DNA from: Acridotheres tristis
Lineage: Eukaryota; Chordata; Aves; Passeriformes; Sturnidae
Direction of reading: 5' to 3'
Assembly (NCBI GenBank): GCA_037013685.1
Contig: CM072891.1
Coordinates: 2,784,001 to 2,848,000, forward strand
Length of the DNA: 64,000 nt
Shown: piece by piece, positions 26,451 through 40,135 of the stretch
How positions within the stretch are numbered: position 1 is the stretch's first letter
Layout: every line of letters begins with the position of its first letter
The notes under the pieces: generated by a model
What the model was told of the DNA's origin: nothing
The model's input: the letters and a program-made list of their open reading frames with translations, nothing else
The model's database searches: none
Position numbers and translations under genes: made by a program

Positions 26451-27811
26451 ATATCTGAGAGCTTATGTAAAAGATGCTGCTTCAATAAGACTCTTTAAAA
26501 TTATGTTTTACATTAGAGACCCACTTTAAATATTTTTACAGACACAGTTCTGTCCATCTCTACAAAGTAGGTCACTGTATATCCTCTATATCTACAAGGA
26601 CATGTAAGTCTGCTACTTCTAAAACCCTTTTGCTGCTAGCTTACATAAAAATAATAAATAGTGATGTAAATTTATGTCAGAAGTAAATTTTACATACTTG
26701 GAAATGCTATATGCATTTCTATTTCAATTTCCATCCCTCTATTTCTGTAATTATTCATATTTTTTAAACTTGGGATAAAAATTTAAAACTATCTGTTGTA
26801 CAGATTCTAAGGCAAGGCCTGATAAAAACATCCAGAAGATATTTCTGGTGGCTTGGTCCAAAAATACATAATTAATTCCTGTAAACCACTTACTTGTGTA
26901 GTCTTAAGGTTGCTAATGAAAAGACTCTCTGTCTAGATGATTAAGATTTCTTAGTAGAAAGGCATGTGACCTCTAAGAGATACACCATAGACAGCTGAGA
27001 AAGAAACTTACAAACATTTCTTTTTGTAGAAAAATATGGCAAAAGCGCAGATATAGGAACATTAATATATTAATTGTGTTGCTATGATTTCATCCCTTTC
27101 CTACATGAAATCACTCATTTTGTAGGTTCAAGAAATACAGATGTCTCCATACTCTCTGAAATCTTTGGTTTGTGCTTGATGCTTGAATGGTGCAATGTGA
27201 AAATGAATAATGGAAATAAAATCAGCATTGAACTCCTAGATTAAGCAGCAAGATTTTTTTTCCTCAAAATATAAAACAAAAAATAAAACCTGGAGGACAG
27301 GTATGCTTGTAAACTTGAAAATCTTCAAGGAAAGTATCTAGAGGATTGCAACTCAGTTTCACTTGATTGTTTCATTTTTCCTTCTCTTTAAATATATTAG
27401 CAACGATATTTACCTATGTATGTTTGCAATTTTAAAGGAAGTTAGATCAAATCATCTGTATTATGTGATGGATTTTAGGAACTAGATTAAGCTCCCCCAA
27501 TCCAGAAATGGATGCATGCTAAATCGGTTGAATAGTATTTGAGAACTCATGAAAAATGTGCTGCATGTAGTGTTCTAATTTCTGTTTATTGCCTATCAAA
27601 CCAGAAATTTACTCACAAAAATACTGTTTCCAATAGAATGAGACAAACTGTGGATCCTTTGCAAAGTATTCAATAAGGGTGGGCATAGCAGGAATAAATC
27701 ATTTGGAAGGCAGGAAAAACTTCTAAGTAATAAACAAGAAAACATCCCTGTAATCTGAATCATTAACTCCTTAGTGCCAGCCTAAACAGACAAATCAAGA
27801 TCACAAAATGT

Positions 27812-27840
27812 CTAAAGAATGAGACATTCTTTAGAATGTC
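27812..27840. repeat. Two overlapping perfect inverted repeats
   Basis: CTAAAGAATG-AGA-CATTCTTTAG spans 27812-27834 (10-bp arms, 3-base spacer). GACATTCT-TT-AGAATGTC spans 27823-27840 (8-bp arms). The arms overlap, so the two hairpins are mutually exclusive. Confidence 0.85.
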
Positions 27841-30800
27841 TGACTTCCATATGGAAATGTCTAGAAGTCATCCATTACTATTGCTGCTTTTCCATATAGC
27901 AGACACTGAAATCAATATGCTGCATTGGTTCAGTAAATTTGTCTCTTAACAAGTTAATAAAACAGTGATCCCCACATAGTCTTTCCATCAAACTTTCATG
28001 GAAAAAAATGAGAATATTAAATGTGCTAGGATAGGGAAGATCTGCTCCATTTGCTCTGCAATGATAATCTTTTACAAAAGAGGATTTTTATTATTAATTC
28101 TTTGCCTTCTGGGGATATTATAATTTCCTAGAATGTAAAAATGCCTTAAGCACAGCAATTTGCTGAGCTAGACTGAATTTCAGGATGTTTCAAATGAGCA
28201 GATAAACAACTGCATAATAAGCAATTATTAGATCAAGACTGTACAGTACAGATATAACAGTGAACCAACCAATGGACAAGCAAGTAGCAGATACTGTTTT
28301 AAAAACTAATAGTGATGCTTTGACGTGCATCACAACATATCTGTTAAGAATTAAATACCCCACTGCTTATTTTTTCGTTAGAAATGCAGATTATTTTTAC
28401 AATCAAATCCTCGGGGTCTTAATCATTGGACACGTCCCTTAGCATATGAATAATAAGGAGTTTACAGGCTGAACATAACTCGTCCTAAAAGTGGTTAGAC
28501 GAAATTTTTTTTCTATTAAATAGTTACAAATCAATTGTATAGGCCTGTTAAAACCTAATATATTCTCAAGCCTTGAATTCTGCAGCTCCTTAATGAAATA
28601 TATTATTTTATCTTACTAAATAAAAAGTCAGATACACTATAGAATAGTCAAGTGTAAAATTAATGTAATTTATACAGCTACCACGTTTTTAGGACCTGGG
28701 TATTCTTTACTTTTACAAAATTTTGTCAAGCAGTCAGAATGGCTGGGAAATGTGGCAGCTAGATGAGAAACATAACACTTAGGTTCTTTGAGATGCAGAA
28801 TAAAGTCATTAGCTGGGCTTTTCTCTAAAAGAATCAGACATGGAACAGTAAAAAGGGCTGGTATCTATAGAGACACCTTTATGTTTCAGCACAGATCTGC
28901 CAAAATGATTGGTCTATTGAAATGAAAGACACAGTTTTAAAATTAGGGTTTTAATTCTGACTGGTTTGCATCTATGAGGACTACTTTAAAAGAATTTAAG
29001 GTGATTCATTAGTATAAGTCGTAGTCATTAGTATAAGTGTTGCAAACACCTTTTTTAAAATAGGAAAATTTAAATTCAAAACCAGTGGTTTGCACCAAAC
29101 CAGATTTTGTTTTAAATTTAGGATGGAATTATTCTTATGTAATTTAACAGATTAAAAGCTAAACATCTGATGAAAAACAGCCTCTGTTCCAAAATATTAT
29201 TAAACCCACTTCAAAATACGATGAAGGGTCCCTTGGAGGTGTCTGTCAACCAACACAAAGAAACTAAGTCATTAGGCTAAGCAAAACAGTTAACTTCTTT
29301 TAGGCAGTTGGACAAAATTGATCTTGTCTGAGCTGTCCAGGCAACTGTGCATTGCATCACTCTTTTTTTATAACAGCAACAAGGAATTTAAATAGGCCTC
29401 TGGTTAAACGAGTTATGACTGCAAACAGCTTCATTGCACAGTCCCTTACATGAAATGGTCAGCTCATCCTTCCTATTTGAAATTCTTCTGGAATGGTTTT
29501 CCAGTCTCAAAACATCAGCTTCAAGTGGAAACTTAACTGATGTTCATAAAAGACAATAAAGCTAAAATGTCACAGTAGTAACAGGAGAATGATTTAGACA
29601 TACTTTATTTAGAGACAATCTCTTAGTCTAGTAAACTTTTCCTTGTCACTTCCATTGGTCAGGAGAGTTTAATTTTGAAAAGATGCAGAATACAGAAGTT
29701 TGCCACTCGGTAATTCTGGCTTGAAAGATGTTTTAAAGGAAATCGACTAGAAGCAGTTATAATCAGAAAAGCAACAATATAAACTGGAAGCTTCTTTATC
29801 AGATCTGATACTTTTTAGTTTGCATTTCATCTTATGTTTGCAACTGTGAGAACATTTCAAAACCCTTGTGAAAGGGACTGGTCTTCAAATCTATCACGGC
29901 TGCAGGGCTAAATTTAGACTTTAGGCCAAGCTTAATTTTAAGTGTTGGAAATGAAGAAGCTTTCTCTGACAGGTTAATTAAAATAAAGGAAGCTATTTAA
30001 ATCTGCCCTAGGATATGCATATCACTGGCAGTCTTAGTGGTGACATTTGGTGGGCAATGTGTAGCTGACGTAGTTAAGTGGTTGCACCATAGAAAGTAAT
30101 TTTTTATGGAGCAAGCACTTCATATACACACTGTTAGGTAAGATAAATGCACATACTTTTAGCCCTAAAGAATCAAATTTAGCTAAGACTGATATATTGG
30201 TTCTGCTCTAGCTAATGCAATTATTAATAAAGGGTCACCAAGTAAACTTTTGTCTGCTTTGGTGAAAGCAAGAGGCACTAACTCACAGTGATATATTTCC
30301 CTACATTTATAGGATTGCTGGCACAGAATCTTGTTAGACATTGCAGAGCTGGGAGGTGGGGAAAGGATTTTGGTGGAAGAGGTTGTCACTTGTATTCTGG
30401 GCTTCAGCTAAAGGGTTTTAAATAGCTGAATGCACAAACAGGAGCAGTGTGACTGCAGAGGTCATGCTTGTAGCCTACAGGGATGTTGCAGAAGAGTGCT
30501 ACAGAAAAGACATTCATGCAGCAAACTTCTGACTCTCTGGACTGGGGACACTTGCAGGTGGATCACTGTGACCTGCATAGTTTAGACAGCTCTCTTCTTT
30601 CACACACACTGTCCTCCATAGGTATGGGATTCTGTGGTGCTGATTTTAATGCTGAACATGTTAATCTGTTTTTGGCAAAAAAAGAAAAACTAATCAAGAC
30701 AAGAAATGCAAAAAATATTTTAAATTTGGAACATGATTAAAGTCCAAAATAGTTTGGACTCGATTCAAAATCAGTGGTAAAACTAGTAATTTCAGTGACA

Positions 30801-31524
30801 TCATCATGATCCCAAGACCACGTGAAAAGGTTTTAGGAAGCACTGAAAAAACCAAATAGACCTAATAAAGATGAAAGTTTGGCCTAAGTGACTCTCTAAT
30901 TTGTCCAGCCCATAACTGTCCTGCAGACTGCACAAAGCACTGCACAGGACAGGACAGAGAATGTTGACAACTTGGAATGTTTTCTGGCACACCACAGACA
31001 TAGCTGTAATTACCGAGAAGCAGCAACTCTATTAGCTGGTGGGACATAAAAGTTAACCTCATATAGCCACCTATGTTAAGCGATTGAAATAGGACCACCC
31101 AGCTGGTAGCCTTTGTTTTTTCTTCTGATTTTGTTTCAAAATCGATTAACCATCAATTAGAATCAGGTCTTTCAACTTCAAGTTGAACTTTCAAGTTCTC
31201 TGTTACCTTTTAAATCAATGAACATTTCTTCTACATAAAGTCAGCAGGCTAGAGCATAGCAAAGCAAAGCTATACTGCCTTAAAGTAACTCCAGGAAAGG
31301 TATCATTAGTGTTAAAGGAAATCCATGAAATTTTGCATAAAGACAAAATATTAACTAATTGCTTGTTATTAATATAAAAAAAGAACTTATTACTTGCTTA
31401 TATAAATACAAAATACTATCAGAAATAAAAGATTCCTGAATGTTGACAATTATATGCCTTCTCAAATAGGATTGAACTTGGTAGAAATTAAGTATTTTTA
31501 GCAGGAGACGTTTTTTAATTTTTG

Positions 31525-31738
31525 TCATAGAATCAAAGAATAGTTTGAGATGGAAGTGATCTTTAAGGGTTATCTAGACCAACTTTCCAGGGAGATCGTC
31601 AACTACATCAAGTTGCTCAAAGCCCTGTTCTACCTGACCTTGAATGTTTTCAGACATGGGGCATCTGCCCCTTCTCCAGTCAACCTGTTCTAGTGTTTCA
31701 CCACCCTCATTGTAAAACCAATTTTCTTCTGGTAAGAG
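31525..31738 (-). mobile_element. CR1 LINE 3' fragment, minus strand
   Basis: Reverse CR1 3' end: CATAGAATCAAAGAATAGTTT at the tail side, then GGAAGTGATCTTTAAGGG, TATCTAGACCAACTTTCC, CAGTCAACCTGTTCTAGTGT and TTTCACCACCCTCATTGTAA. Only about 210 bp remains and it lacks ORF2. It lies in sense with DPH6. Confidence 0.9.
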
Positions 31739-32233
31739 CTGATAAAATTTATAAGATATCTTCACCTAATGCCAGTTACTGTCACACTGTTCACATTGAT
31801 AGCTTTGGCCTGTTAGATTAAGGAAAAACATCAGACAATATACTCTATGTAGAGAAAGATAGTTTGGCATATGTTTGAACTACACTATGTTTGACACACC
31901 TGTAGTAGGAAGTATGACTTTAACATCAGTTCTGACAACAAGCTGTAGATATATGCAATACAAGCACAGCAGTGGCTTTTGATAATACTCCTCTGGTTAC
32001 ACCACTGTTAGTATGAATTCTTAGAACACAGCCTATGCAATTCCACATTTCTGGTAGTCTTCCATGAATCTGACTACAGGTCATGTGCATACATTGCTGA
32101 TTTACTTGCAAAATTAGTCTTATATATGCAACAATTGACTAGTCTGGTCTAAAGTCACTGAATTTTCCAAAGAGCTTAATTTTTGTTTTTAATCTTCATC
32201 ACAGCCACCAAAACAATTCTAATAAGCAAGGTT

Positions 32234-32254
32234 TACTCTTACTCAGTAAGAGTA
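32234..32254. repeat. Perfect inverted repeat
   Basis: TACTCTTAC-TCA-GTAAGAGTA: 9-bp arms around a 3-base loop. Probably incidental. Confidence 0.8.
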
Positions 32255-33412
32255 GACTATATCTCTATAGTTTCACCTACATGGTATTGAAGTTCCTTTT
32301 CCCATGTGACAAGTCAGCATCTACCACACTGAGCACAGCTCTACTCATATTGTATAAGCTAGGCTCTTTAACTGCTCAGCAGTATGTCAGCTCAGTAGAA
32401 TGAAATATTTTCTATAGCAAACGTTGTTAAAAAACAGACCAAACTCCTGAATCCAAGCTGTCAGAAGAAAAATTAAATACCCAGAGCAGTCCATGGCACA
32501 ACACACAGAAACAGTAATAATTTAACTTTCGCAGGACAAGTTGATATGTGTAATTTCTGTATCAGCTGTTTTTTTGTTTACTAAAATTAGAGAAGTACAT
32601 TTTTACAGATGATACATTGGAAAGGATATTGTGATTCGGCACAGGGTTTTTTTTCACCTATACTTTTCATATCTAAAGTTTAAAGGAAGGCAGCTTCTCA
32701 GGAAACTACTACTAGTTTAAAATGGTCATTATGCATAAGATTTTTCCTCTTCTGACTTTCCTTTTTCAATTTGAGGCAATGGTCAGTGGAATTTCTCTCA
32801 TCTCTCATAAGCATTTCCTGTCTTAGATCCTGGCCACCATTTCTCTCCAAATACAGAAGGCTCTCCTGTGAGGAATAATAAGCCACATTAGTTTTGGAAC
32901 CACTTAATTAAGAAAGGTCAGAATTCTCTGAAGGTGGTGAGTAGTTTAAAAGGAGAAGGAAGGAATATGGTCCTCAAGAAATAATTTTTTCAAGAAAACA
33001 TTTGCTCTCTAGAGTAACTTTATATAAATCAGCATCAATATATTGCATGAGATTATTTTATGACTGTATGGATTTCAGCTGTTTGTAAGATTCCTTTCTA
33101 ACATTAAGGAAAAGAAAGATACTTTCTAATGCTCTTTGAAAGACACTGGTTACATAGAGACCAAGTCCTTCCTGTTGAATTAAAAATTATTTAATTTTGA
33201 TACCAAGTCACTTTCTTGCCTTCTATGTCTCAGCACATTCTTATTACCCACTGCCACAGACTATTATTTGAAGGAGGATAAAGCTAAGTCTAATCATTTA
33301 AAAAAGCAACAAATAAAATCAGAGACACTGAATAGCCATAGCCACTACCCCTAACTTTAATGTCAGGAGCAAAACACGTTCTTCATATAAACTTTTAATT
33401 ACTAATTCACAG

Positions 33413-33438
33413 ATTATTAGTAAGTTCTTACTAATAAT
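33413..33438. repeat. Near-palindrome with 12-bp arms
   Basis: ATTATTAGTAAG-TT-CTTACTAATAAT is a perfect 12-bp inverted repeat with a 2-base spacer. It is the strongest palindrome I noticed by reading. Confidence 0.9.
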
Positions 33439-34124
33439 TACTTACTGAGCGAAACGAACTTGTGGTAACCTTTAGTGCTATCATTAGTTTTTTATAGCAA
33501 ACATATATGCTCTAAATCCAAAACAGACTTAAAAATCTCAATAGTACATCTCTCTTCATCCTACTCTGTGGTCACAGCACAAATGAAAACATATTTACTT
33601 GAACAGTATCTATAAGTAACAAAGAAATTTGTCACCAAAAGATAAAATAATATGTATATAATGAAAATACAAAGGAACCAAGCCAAGAAAACAGATTTGT
33701 CAGAATGATGATGATAAAAACCAAGCTTAGTGTGTTTCAGAACAGGTAGCACATATTTTTTCCTTAAAACAAAAGGAATTCAAACAATAGGGTTAAGGCC
33801 TGTTTCAGAAATATAAGCTGACATCAAATTATCTATCAAATTTAATTAGAGAACCTAAGGTAACTCAGACTGTATATGGGAAAAAAAAAATACTAGATCT
33901 AAAAAGACCTATTAGTGTAAATACGGAACTATTTCCTTTAAAAGAGGGTCTGACGTGATTAAAATCCTGACTCCATAAAAGCTGAAGGAAGTTTTGCCAC
34001 TAACTTATGTAGAGCCAGGATTTTATGAATTGTGTGTTCATTTGCACCTGTTTACATTGTCTGCTTTTTATGTCTTTTGACATTTTGGAATCTGGGCTCC
34101 TGTGCAGAAGGAGAGTAGGCTTGA

Positions 34125-34315
34125 GAAAATATTTGGCTAGAATTCAGGAGACAAAAGTTCAATTTCTGTCACAGGCTTACTGAGAAAACGTGAATAAGTC
34201 ATTACCTCCTTCTCTTGTCTCCAGGTTACTTCTCAGTAAAATTCAGGTGATGAAACTAAACTCCTTTCTAAGGTCTCTTGAGATCAAAATATAAAAAGTA
34301 CTACAGCTAGGAATT
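34125..34315 (+). repeat. CORE-SINE (MIR-like) remnant
   Basis: Order and wording follow the MIR consensus: TTCAATTTCTGTCACAGGCT, GTGAATAAGTCATTACCTCC, TCTCAGTAAAATTCAGGTGA (for the usual CTCATCTGTAAAATGGGGAT) and TCTCTTGAGATCAAAATATA near the tail. It is old and has no coding capacity. Confidence 0.6.
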
Positions 34316-34751
34316 TTTTTTAATTTTTCATCACTGAAATTCTGCTGCTTCCAAAATTCCAACAAAACCTCTGAAGGCACAAGATGAAAAACATAACTGG
34401 TAATTTTAGAACCTTCTGTTTCTTCGTGAGAATATGTAAGAAAGATAAAATAGCTTTTAGGTTGGTAATAGTTTCATATATTAAAAACACTTGTATGTAA
34501 ATACATGACTACTAAAGAAACAGCTGAGGAATAAAATTGGAAACCTACAATGCAATAAGTCAGAATAGTGGAATCACTGCTTCCAGGTAATTCTTTGCTA
34601 CAGAAAGCTGTATATTCCCCTGGAAATGACATTAATGCTGGTGAATTTAATGAATTTTCAACAAGTTCTGCATGGACAGAACGCTGAGAATGTTGACAGT
34701 CTTTCTTTAATTCCTAACAGTCTGAACTTACTCCAGTAGTTATAATTTTTC

Positions 34752-34786
34752 AGTTCACAGCCTGCAGAACTATCTGGCTGTGAACT
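34752..34786. repeat. Perfect inverted repeat, 11-bp arms
   Basis: AGTTCACAGCC and GGCTGTGAACT are exact reverse complements separated by 13 bases. The sequence GAACTATCTGGC also occurs twice in direct orientation (34767-34778 and 34782-34793). Confidence 0.85.
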
Positions 34787-36262
34787 ATCTGGCCTTTCAT
34801 TTTAGCTTCAATCTTGCAATGAAATCTGTGTGAAAGGTTCCTGGAGGCTGCAAATTCTATCCACTTCAACAGAAGGTCATGATTATGCTTTTAGGGACAA
34901 TAAACCGTTTTAGCAAATTTTAGACAAATTCTATTTCTTTCCTGTTCATTACTTGACTTTTTAGGAGTTTTATCTAACATAAACTCTGTGATCCATAAAG
35001 AAGACAAGCAACAACAATCACAGTCAAACAGCTTTAAGTCAACCTAGTGCACTAGTCAACTCCCGTTCACAACTGCAGGATGAAGCTTGGGAATGATCAA
35101 GAAAGTCACCTCGAACACCAGGTTAAACACCCGTAGGAGCTTTAAGATCATGAAAAGATTAATGAAGTTAATGCAATTAATTCCAAACATGCAGAAATGT
35201 TTAGCCTTTAGGAGGAGATAAAAGATTCATATCTGGTCAAAGGCTATTTATCAAATGGGCTAACATGGAATTGTCACTTTGCAAATTTAACACAACTAAT
35301 GAAACTAGCAATTGCTGCAGGAGCACCAGCAGTTGTTTTAGAAAATACTTGTTAAGGATTATAGTGTGTCTGTGAGCCTGTTTTTTCGTGATGGTGAGCA
35401 TTTGGCAGAAGGGTTGTTCCCTGAGAACTGTATCAAGAGCTCTAGTGTTGAATCTGATCATTCAAGATGCAAAATGTACTTGTCTCCAATTTCCTGTATT
35501 GCAATTCAACTTGCAGCTATATGAAAATCAAGTAGGGTTGTTTAGTTCGTATATAATTTACCTTTTGCAAGAAAAATTACACATCTCTCATTAGTTACCT
35601 GTTAAGTAACATATGGCAGAAAAACAGATGAGATACTGTCTGTGATGTAAATGTCAGCAGTGTAAGGGTAAAATTTGTTTTCTCTGTCTTGGTATGGTCT
35701 CTTCAAATGGTACATTGAAAAATGAGTTTGGAGACCCCTGAGCAGCTATTGCCATGCTGTTCCCACTTTATGAAGAGACAGAACACTTCCAATGCAGCAC
35801 TCTGAAAACTAAGAAGAAGCCAAGACAAGTTTGCAGAGTTGCAATCAGATGCAAATAACGTTTTGGATGAAAATTGAAGTATAACTTTTTATAGATATAC
35901 CTCATAATACTAGAAACTTAAAATGGTCTCTAAAAACACTGAGCCTGAATCCTAGCTTAGAAGAAAACACCTGAAATTTCTTAAAACGTCAGGAAGAAAG
36001 TGACTGCAGGCTGCTTAGGCAAATTATGAGCACATGAAAAACTCAGGAAATGTTAAGTAGTTCAGCAATACAAAGGTAAAAAGAAAAGCTTACTACTTAA
36101 GCTAAATATAACCACAAAGGGCTTGTATTTACCTACATAAAACCATAGTTAAAACAGCGTGAAGTCTGTACTTTAAAATATCTTCTCTACGCTAAGATGA
36201 TATTGGGATCAGCTGACTGACAAGGGGAAACTTTTCTTGGAAAAGACTAGAGAGCAAGAGGA

Positions 36263-36283
36263 TATACATATATATATATATAT
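36263..36283. repeat. (TA)n microsatellite
   Basis: A TA dinucleotide run of about 20 bp in AT-rich intron. It is a simple repeat. Confidence 0.85.
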
Positions 36284-39200
36284 GAATAAATAAGTTTTTT
36301 AACTTGTAAGACATGTCCTACCCCTTCATGTCTAGTCTGCAAGCTGGGACAAATCAAACTGACTCATATAATGATAACAACATGGAGTACTATATAATAA
36401 TTTTGGCATCATTTAAAATACCTGGCTTCATATACTTTTCCCAAAAGAGTTATTAAAAATTATATTTCTATCAGTTATTACAAGTAACATGCTTTAAATA
36501 ATATTTAAGCTTTAGTAAAAGCTATATCTTAAATTTGTACATTTTAGGTCTGTAAATTCTATTTTACCATAGTGTCATAATGAACCTAAAAGTAGATGAG
36601 AAACTTTATATTAAAAAAACCCCTGGATTATTGACAGTGAAGAATTTCCTGTAGGTTATCTTAGGCTTTTATAAGGAAGAAAATGATACAGTCTAAATCA
36701 AGTTTCCCCCAAGCATCTACTCTTATCTATCTACCTAGAAGTGTATTCTATCTCCACATCAAGCCAGGCAATTGAACATCAGCATTCACTAAATTAAAAA
36801 AAAATGTATCATACAGACATAAGCAGCACAGAAATTCCCCCACTGTGTTTCTAGACAAGAAAAGGAGAATATTTTATGCACATTACTGTGGCATGGAAGC
36901 TGATAATTTTGATAATAATCAATTATTCAAAATACTTTAATTACACAGAAAATGTTTATATATAAATTATATATATATTTTTATACAGAAATTGTGCTTG
37001 AGTGGACAATGAAAAATGTTTACACTTAATTTTGTTTTCTGATCCTCGTTTCTGATTTAATGTAGTTATCACAGTCCTCTGATTAGTTAATACTTAGTTC
37101 TTCAGGCCTGATAAAATTTGTTTAAGTATTTTTATTGTTTCCCAGTCTTTTTATGGGACCACCTTTAGCAAGATAATTTAGAATGTGAGCTTCAGTTCAG
37201 AAAAGCAGATAAACATTTATATGAGTGGATTAGGTATGTGCATATGTATTGAACTGGTCAGTTAGCCACATTTGCTAGTGCAATTTTCTATAACACATTA
37301 ATTTATATATCTTAAAAACAAATACTATTTCAAATGAGTGAATTTACATGGTACATGCACACATACAAAAAAAAAGTGTACTGTTTGCTTTTTCTCCTAA
37401 ATGATAGCATGGAAGGCATGACTAGATATTTTTGAAATGTGTCTTACAATGATTAAAATAATCAATTGAGATTCCTAGCCAGCTCAGAGCTGAAAATATA
37501 CCATCTCTTAGAGCAGATCTATTATAGTATGACATGAATGCACCTTGGAACTGATAAAGTCTTGTTATTATAATTGACTGTGAATGAGTATGCTTTAAGT
37601 GATGAGAACTCCTGAAAAACTTTTCAGCCTCTCTGCAGTATATTCAGAAAAAGTGAAATGTAAAACCTATGAAAAAATGGAAAAGAATATGCTTAACTCC
37701 TGCCTAACACCAAAGTGTTCCTGTCAATCCATACTTGCCAAAGACATCTTCTGAGATGCATCCTATGCTAAACTTACTACAGAAGAAACAATAATTTCTG
37801 TGGCGAGGAAGTATTATGTAGCATGGTTTCTATCAAAATGAAATTTTAACATGCTTTACAAGTTTGCAAAACTCCTGCACAAAGTATTCTGAACCAAGTT
37901 CAGTCAAAAATAACAAGCAAGGCTTTTAATGAAAGCACTGTTAAACAGCTGAGTTTTTTTCCAAATTTTTAAAGGATCAAAAGTTTAGGTGCTTTGCATG
38001 CTATCACAGATAAAAACAATCACAAGAGAAAATAATAAGAAAACTATAATTAAAAAAGCCTCATCTAAAGATAGAAATCCTTATTATTTCTGTTGCTATT
38101 ATAGTTTGAGTGACCCAAATACTTGATTAAATCACAGCAGGTAAGTTATGCTACATGATATAATACAAAAGAATTCAAAGCACATTCTATGTAGTTAATG
38201 CACAGGAAAAAAAAGAGCAGTCAGCTAAATTAGAACATATTTATCTTCATGTATATAACTGTAGAAAACACCTTAGGCTGACTTCTATTTGTTCTTTTCA
38301 TAAAAGCTTGGAAATGACAAGATCTCTGGACTATTTTAAAATGATGAAGTTATGTTCATTAGAAGAGCAATCTCAAACAGATTTCTTCTTTCTGGAGCAA
38401 GACATGAACTTCAGCAAGCTATTCTTATTCTTCTTCAGGTCTCTACTTAATGTTCTCACTATTGTACTGCCTCTAAAGAGAAGCTCATTTTGAGAGGTGC
38501 TGAGCATCTGTAGCTTAAGCCAGGAACTTCATGAAAATAAAGCCTTATAATTCTGCTATCCTGTGTGAAGTTACAAAGTCAATTCCTCGGCACCACAAAC
38601 AGGAACTTGTTTGTACATCCCAAAGAAATTTACTTCTATAGCATCAATAAATGGATGTAATATGTGATATATTTAAAAGAGGTGAGATACTCTTATTTTT
38701 CTTACGCCTAATTTCACCCAATTATCTAGAATACTAACTCTTAAATTCCTGGGAGAATGATTAAAACAAGCCAAGACTCTGTAAATGTTAGAAACAACAG
38801 CTTCCAAATACTTTTTTTCTTTCTTCCAGCAATATTTCTATTAGGTGAAGAGAATAAACATTGATTTTCATAGGTCCTAAAGTCTTTATGTCCTGAAAAG
38901 CAAAAGTTTTGAACAAGTTTTGAAGTTCTCTAACGGTTTTATAGCTTAAAATTTTATCTTGCAGATTATTTTAGAATTATTTTAGAAAACCTACTAAACT
39001 CCAGTCAAATTAGTATCTAGACCCCATATCAAATGATATAACCAACATGCTTAAATGAAGAAAATAAAGTTTTTTTCTACAGAAGATATGACATTACTGA
39101 TGACGTAAATATTGGACTTCATAACAGGATTCCTCATACTCAGATGTCTCAATCATTATCAAATATTAGACTCTGGAAGCACACTGGCTTTTGACTCTCA

Positions 39201-39577
39201 TAAGAAATACTTTAGCTATATAACAGCCCAATGACAATTCTAATTCTGAACTTGTGTGAGTTCTGTTAAGATAAAGAGATGGAATGAAGAAAGCACAAAT
39301 GTGCAAACTATAGAGAAATGAATTAAAAAGGAACCCCACCAAAACCAAAGAGTCCAGACACTTCTAAAGAAACATTTCTCTTTCAAAGATATGCTCCAAT
39401 AGGAAAAACCTGCTTGGTGGTTTCAGTAATTACTATTCAAGTAGGTAGTTAGAACAATCTTTTGTAAGAGTGTGGGATATTAATGACAGACAAAAAGAAA
39501 GAGTTTTTTTCTTTCTGAATCTGCAGTTAAATGCCACTGGTTTTGGCCAATTCATTGTAATTTAATAATAATATATA

Positions 39578-40135
39578 ATCATAGAATAATTTTGGGAACC
39601 ACAGACTAACTTTGGGGGGTAAGGTTCTCTGAAAACCATATAGCCCAATCTCCTGGATGATCAGGGCAAGAGTAACTTTAGACATTTGACCAGTTTTCTA
39701 AGGGCCTTGTGCTGTCAGGTTTTCAGGATCTCTAAGGTGGAACTGTCTGTCACAGCCTGTGGGTTTCACTCTTGTGGAGAAATATTCAGTCCTTGTGTCC
39801 AACTGGAATATTTCCTGCTCAACTGTTGCTCCTTATCCTGGTGTAGCTCACCTCTGAAAAAATCCTTTCCTTCTCTGCAACGTCTATTAAGGTAAGGGAA
39901 GACTGCAATTTGCTTCCTCCATAGGTAGAACCTTCTTCCATAGGTGGAACTAAGCCAGTTCCTTCAGTGCTTTTTCCTCTGTTCTGTGTGCCACTCACAT
40001 GACCTTTTAGTTTAGGGGCTCTTCTTTGGACTTTCTCCAGTTTGATGATCTCCTTCTTTGACTCTCCTATCATAGTATTTCTGGTAACCCAGCTGACATC
40101 CCTCTATCTACTGGCTACACTCTTGGCATTCAGAA
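39578..40135 (-). mobile_element. CR1 LINE 3' fragment, minus strand, strongly diverged
   Basis: Reverse CR1 3' end starting ATCATAGAATAATTTTGGGA. It continues through the 3' UTR and the end of ORF2, where the complement of the usual PQR-ATKLI-G segment can be made out (minus-strand KLEKVQRRAPKLKGH). The frame is broken. It is older than the copy at 15 kb and in sense with DPH6. Confidence 0.85.
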
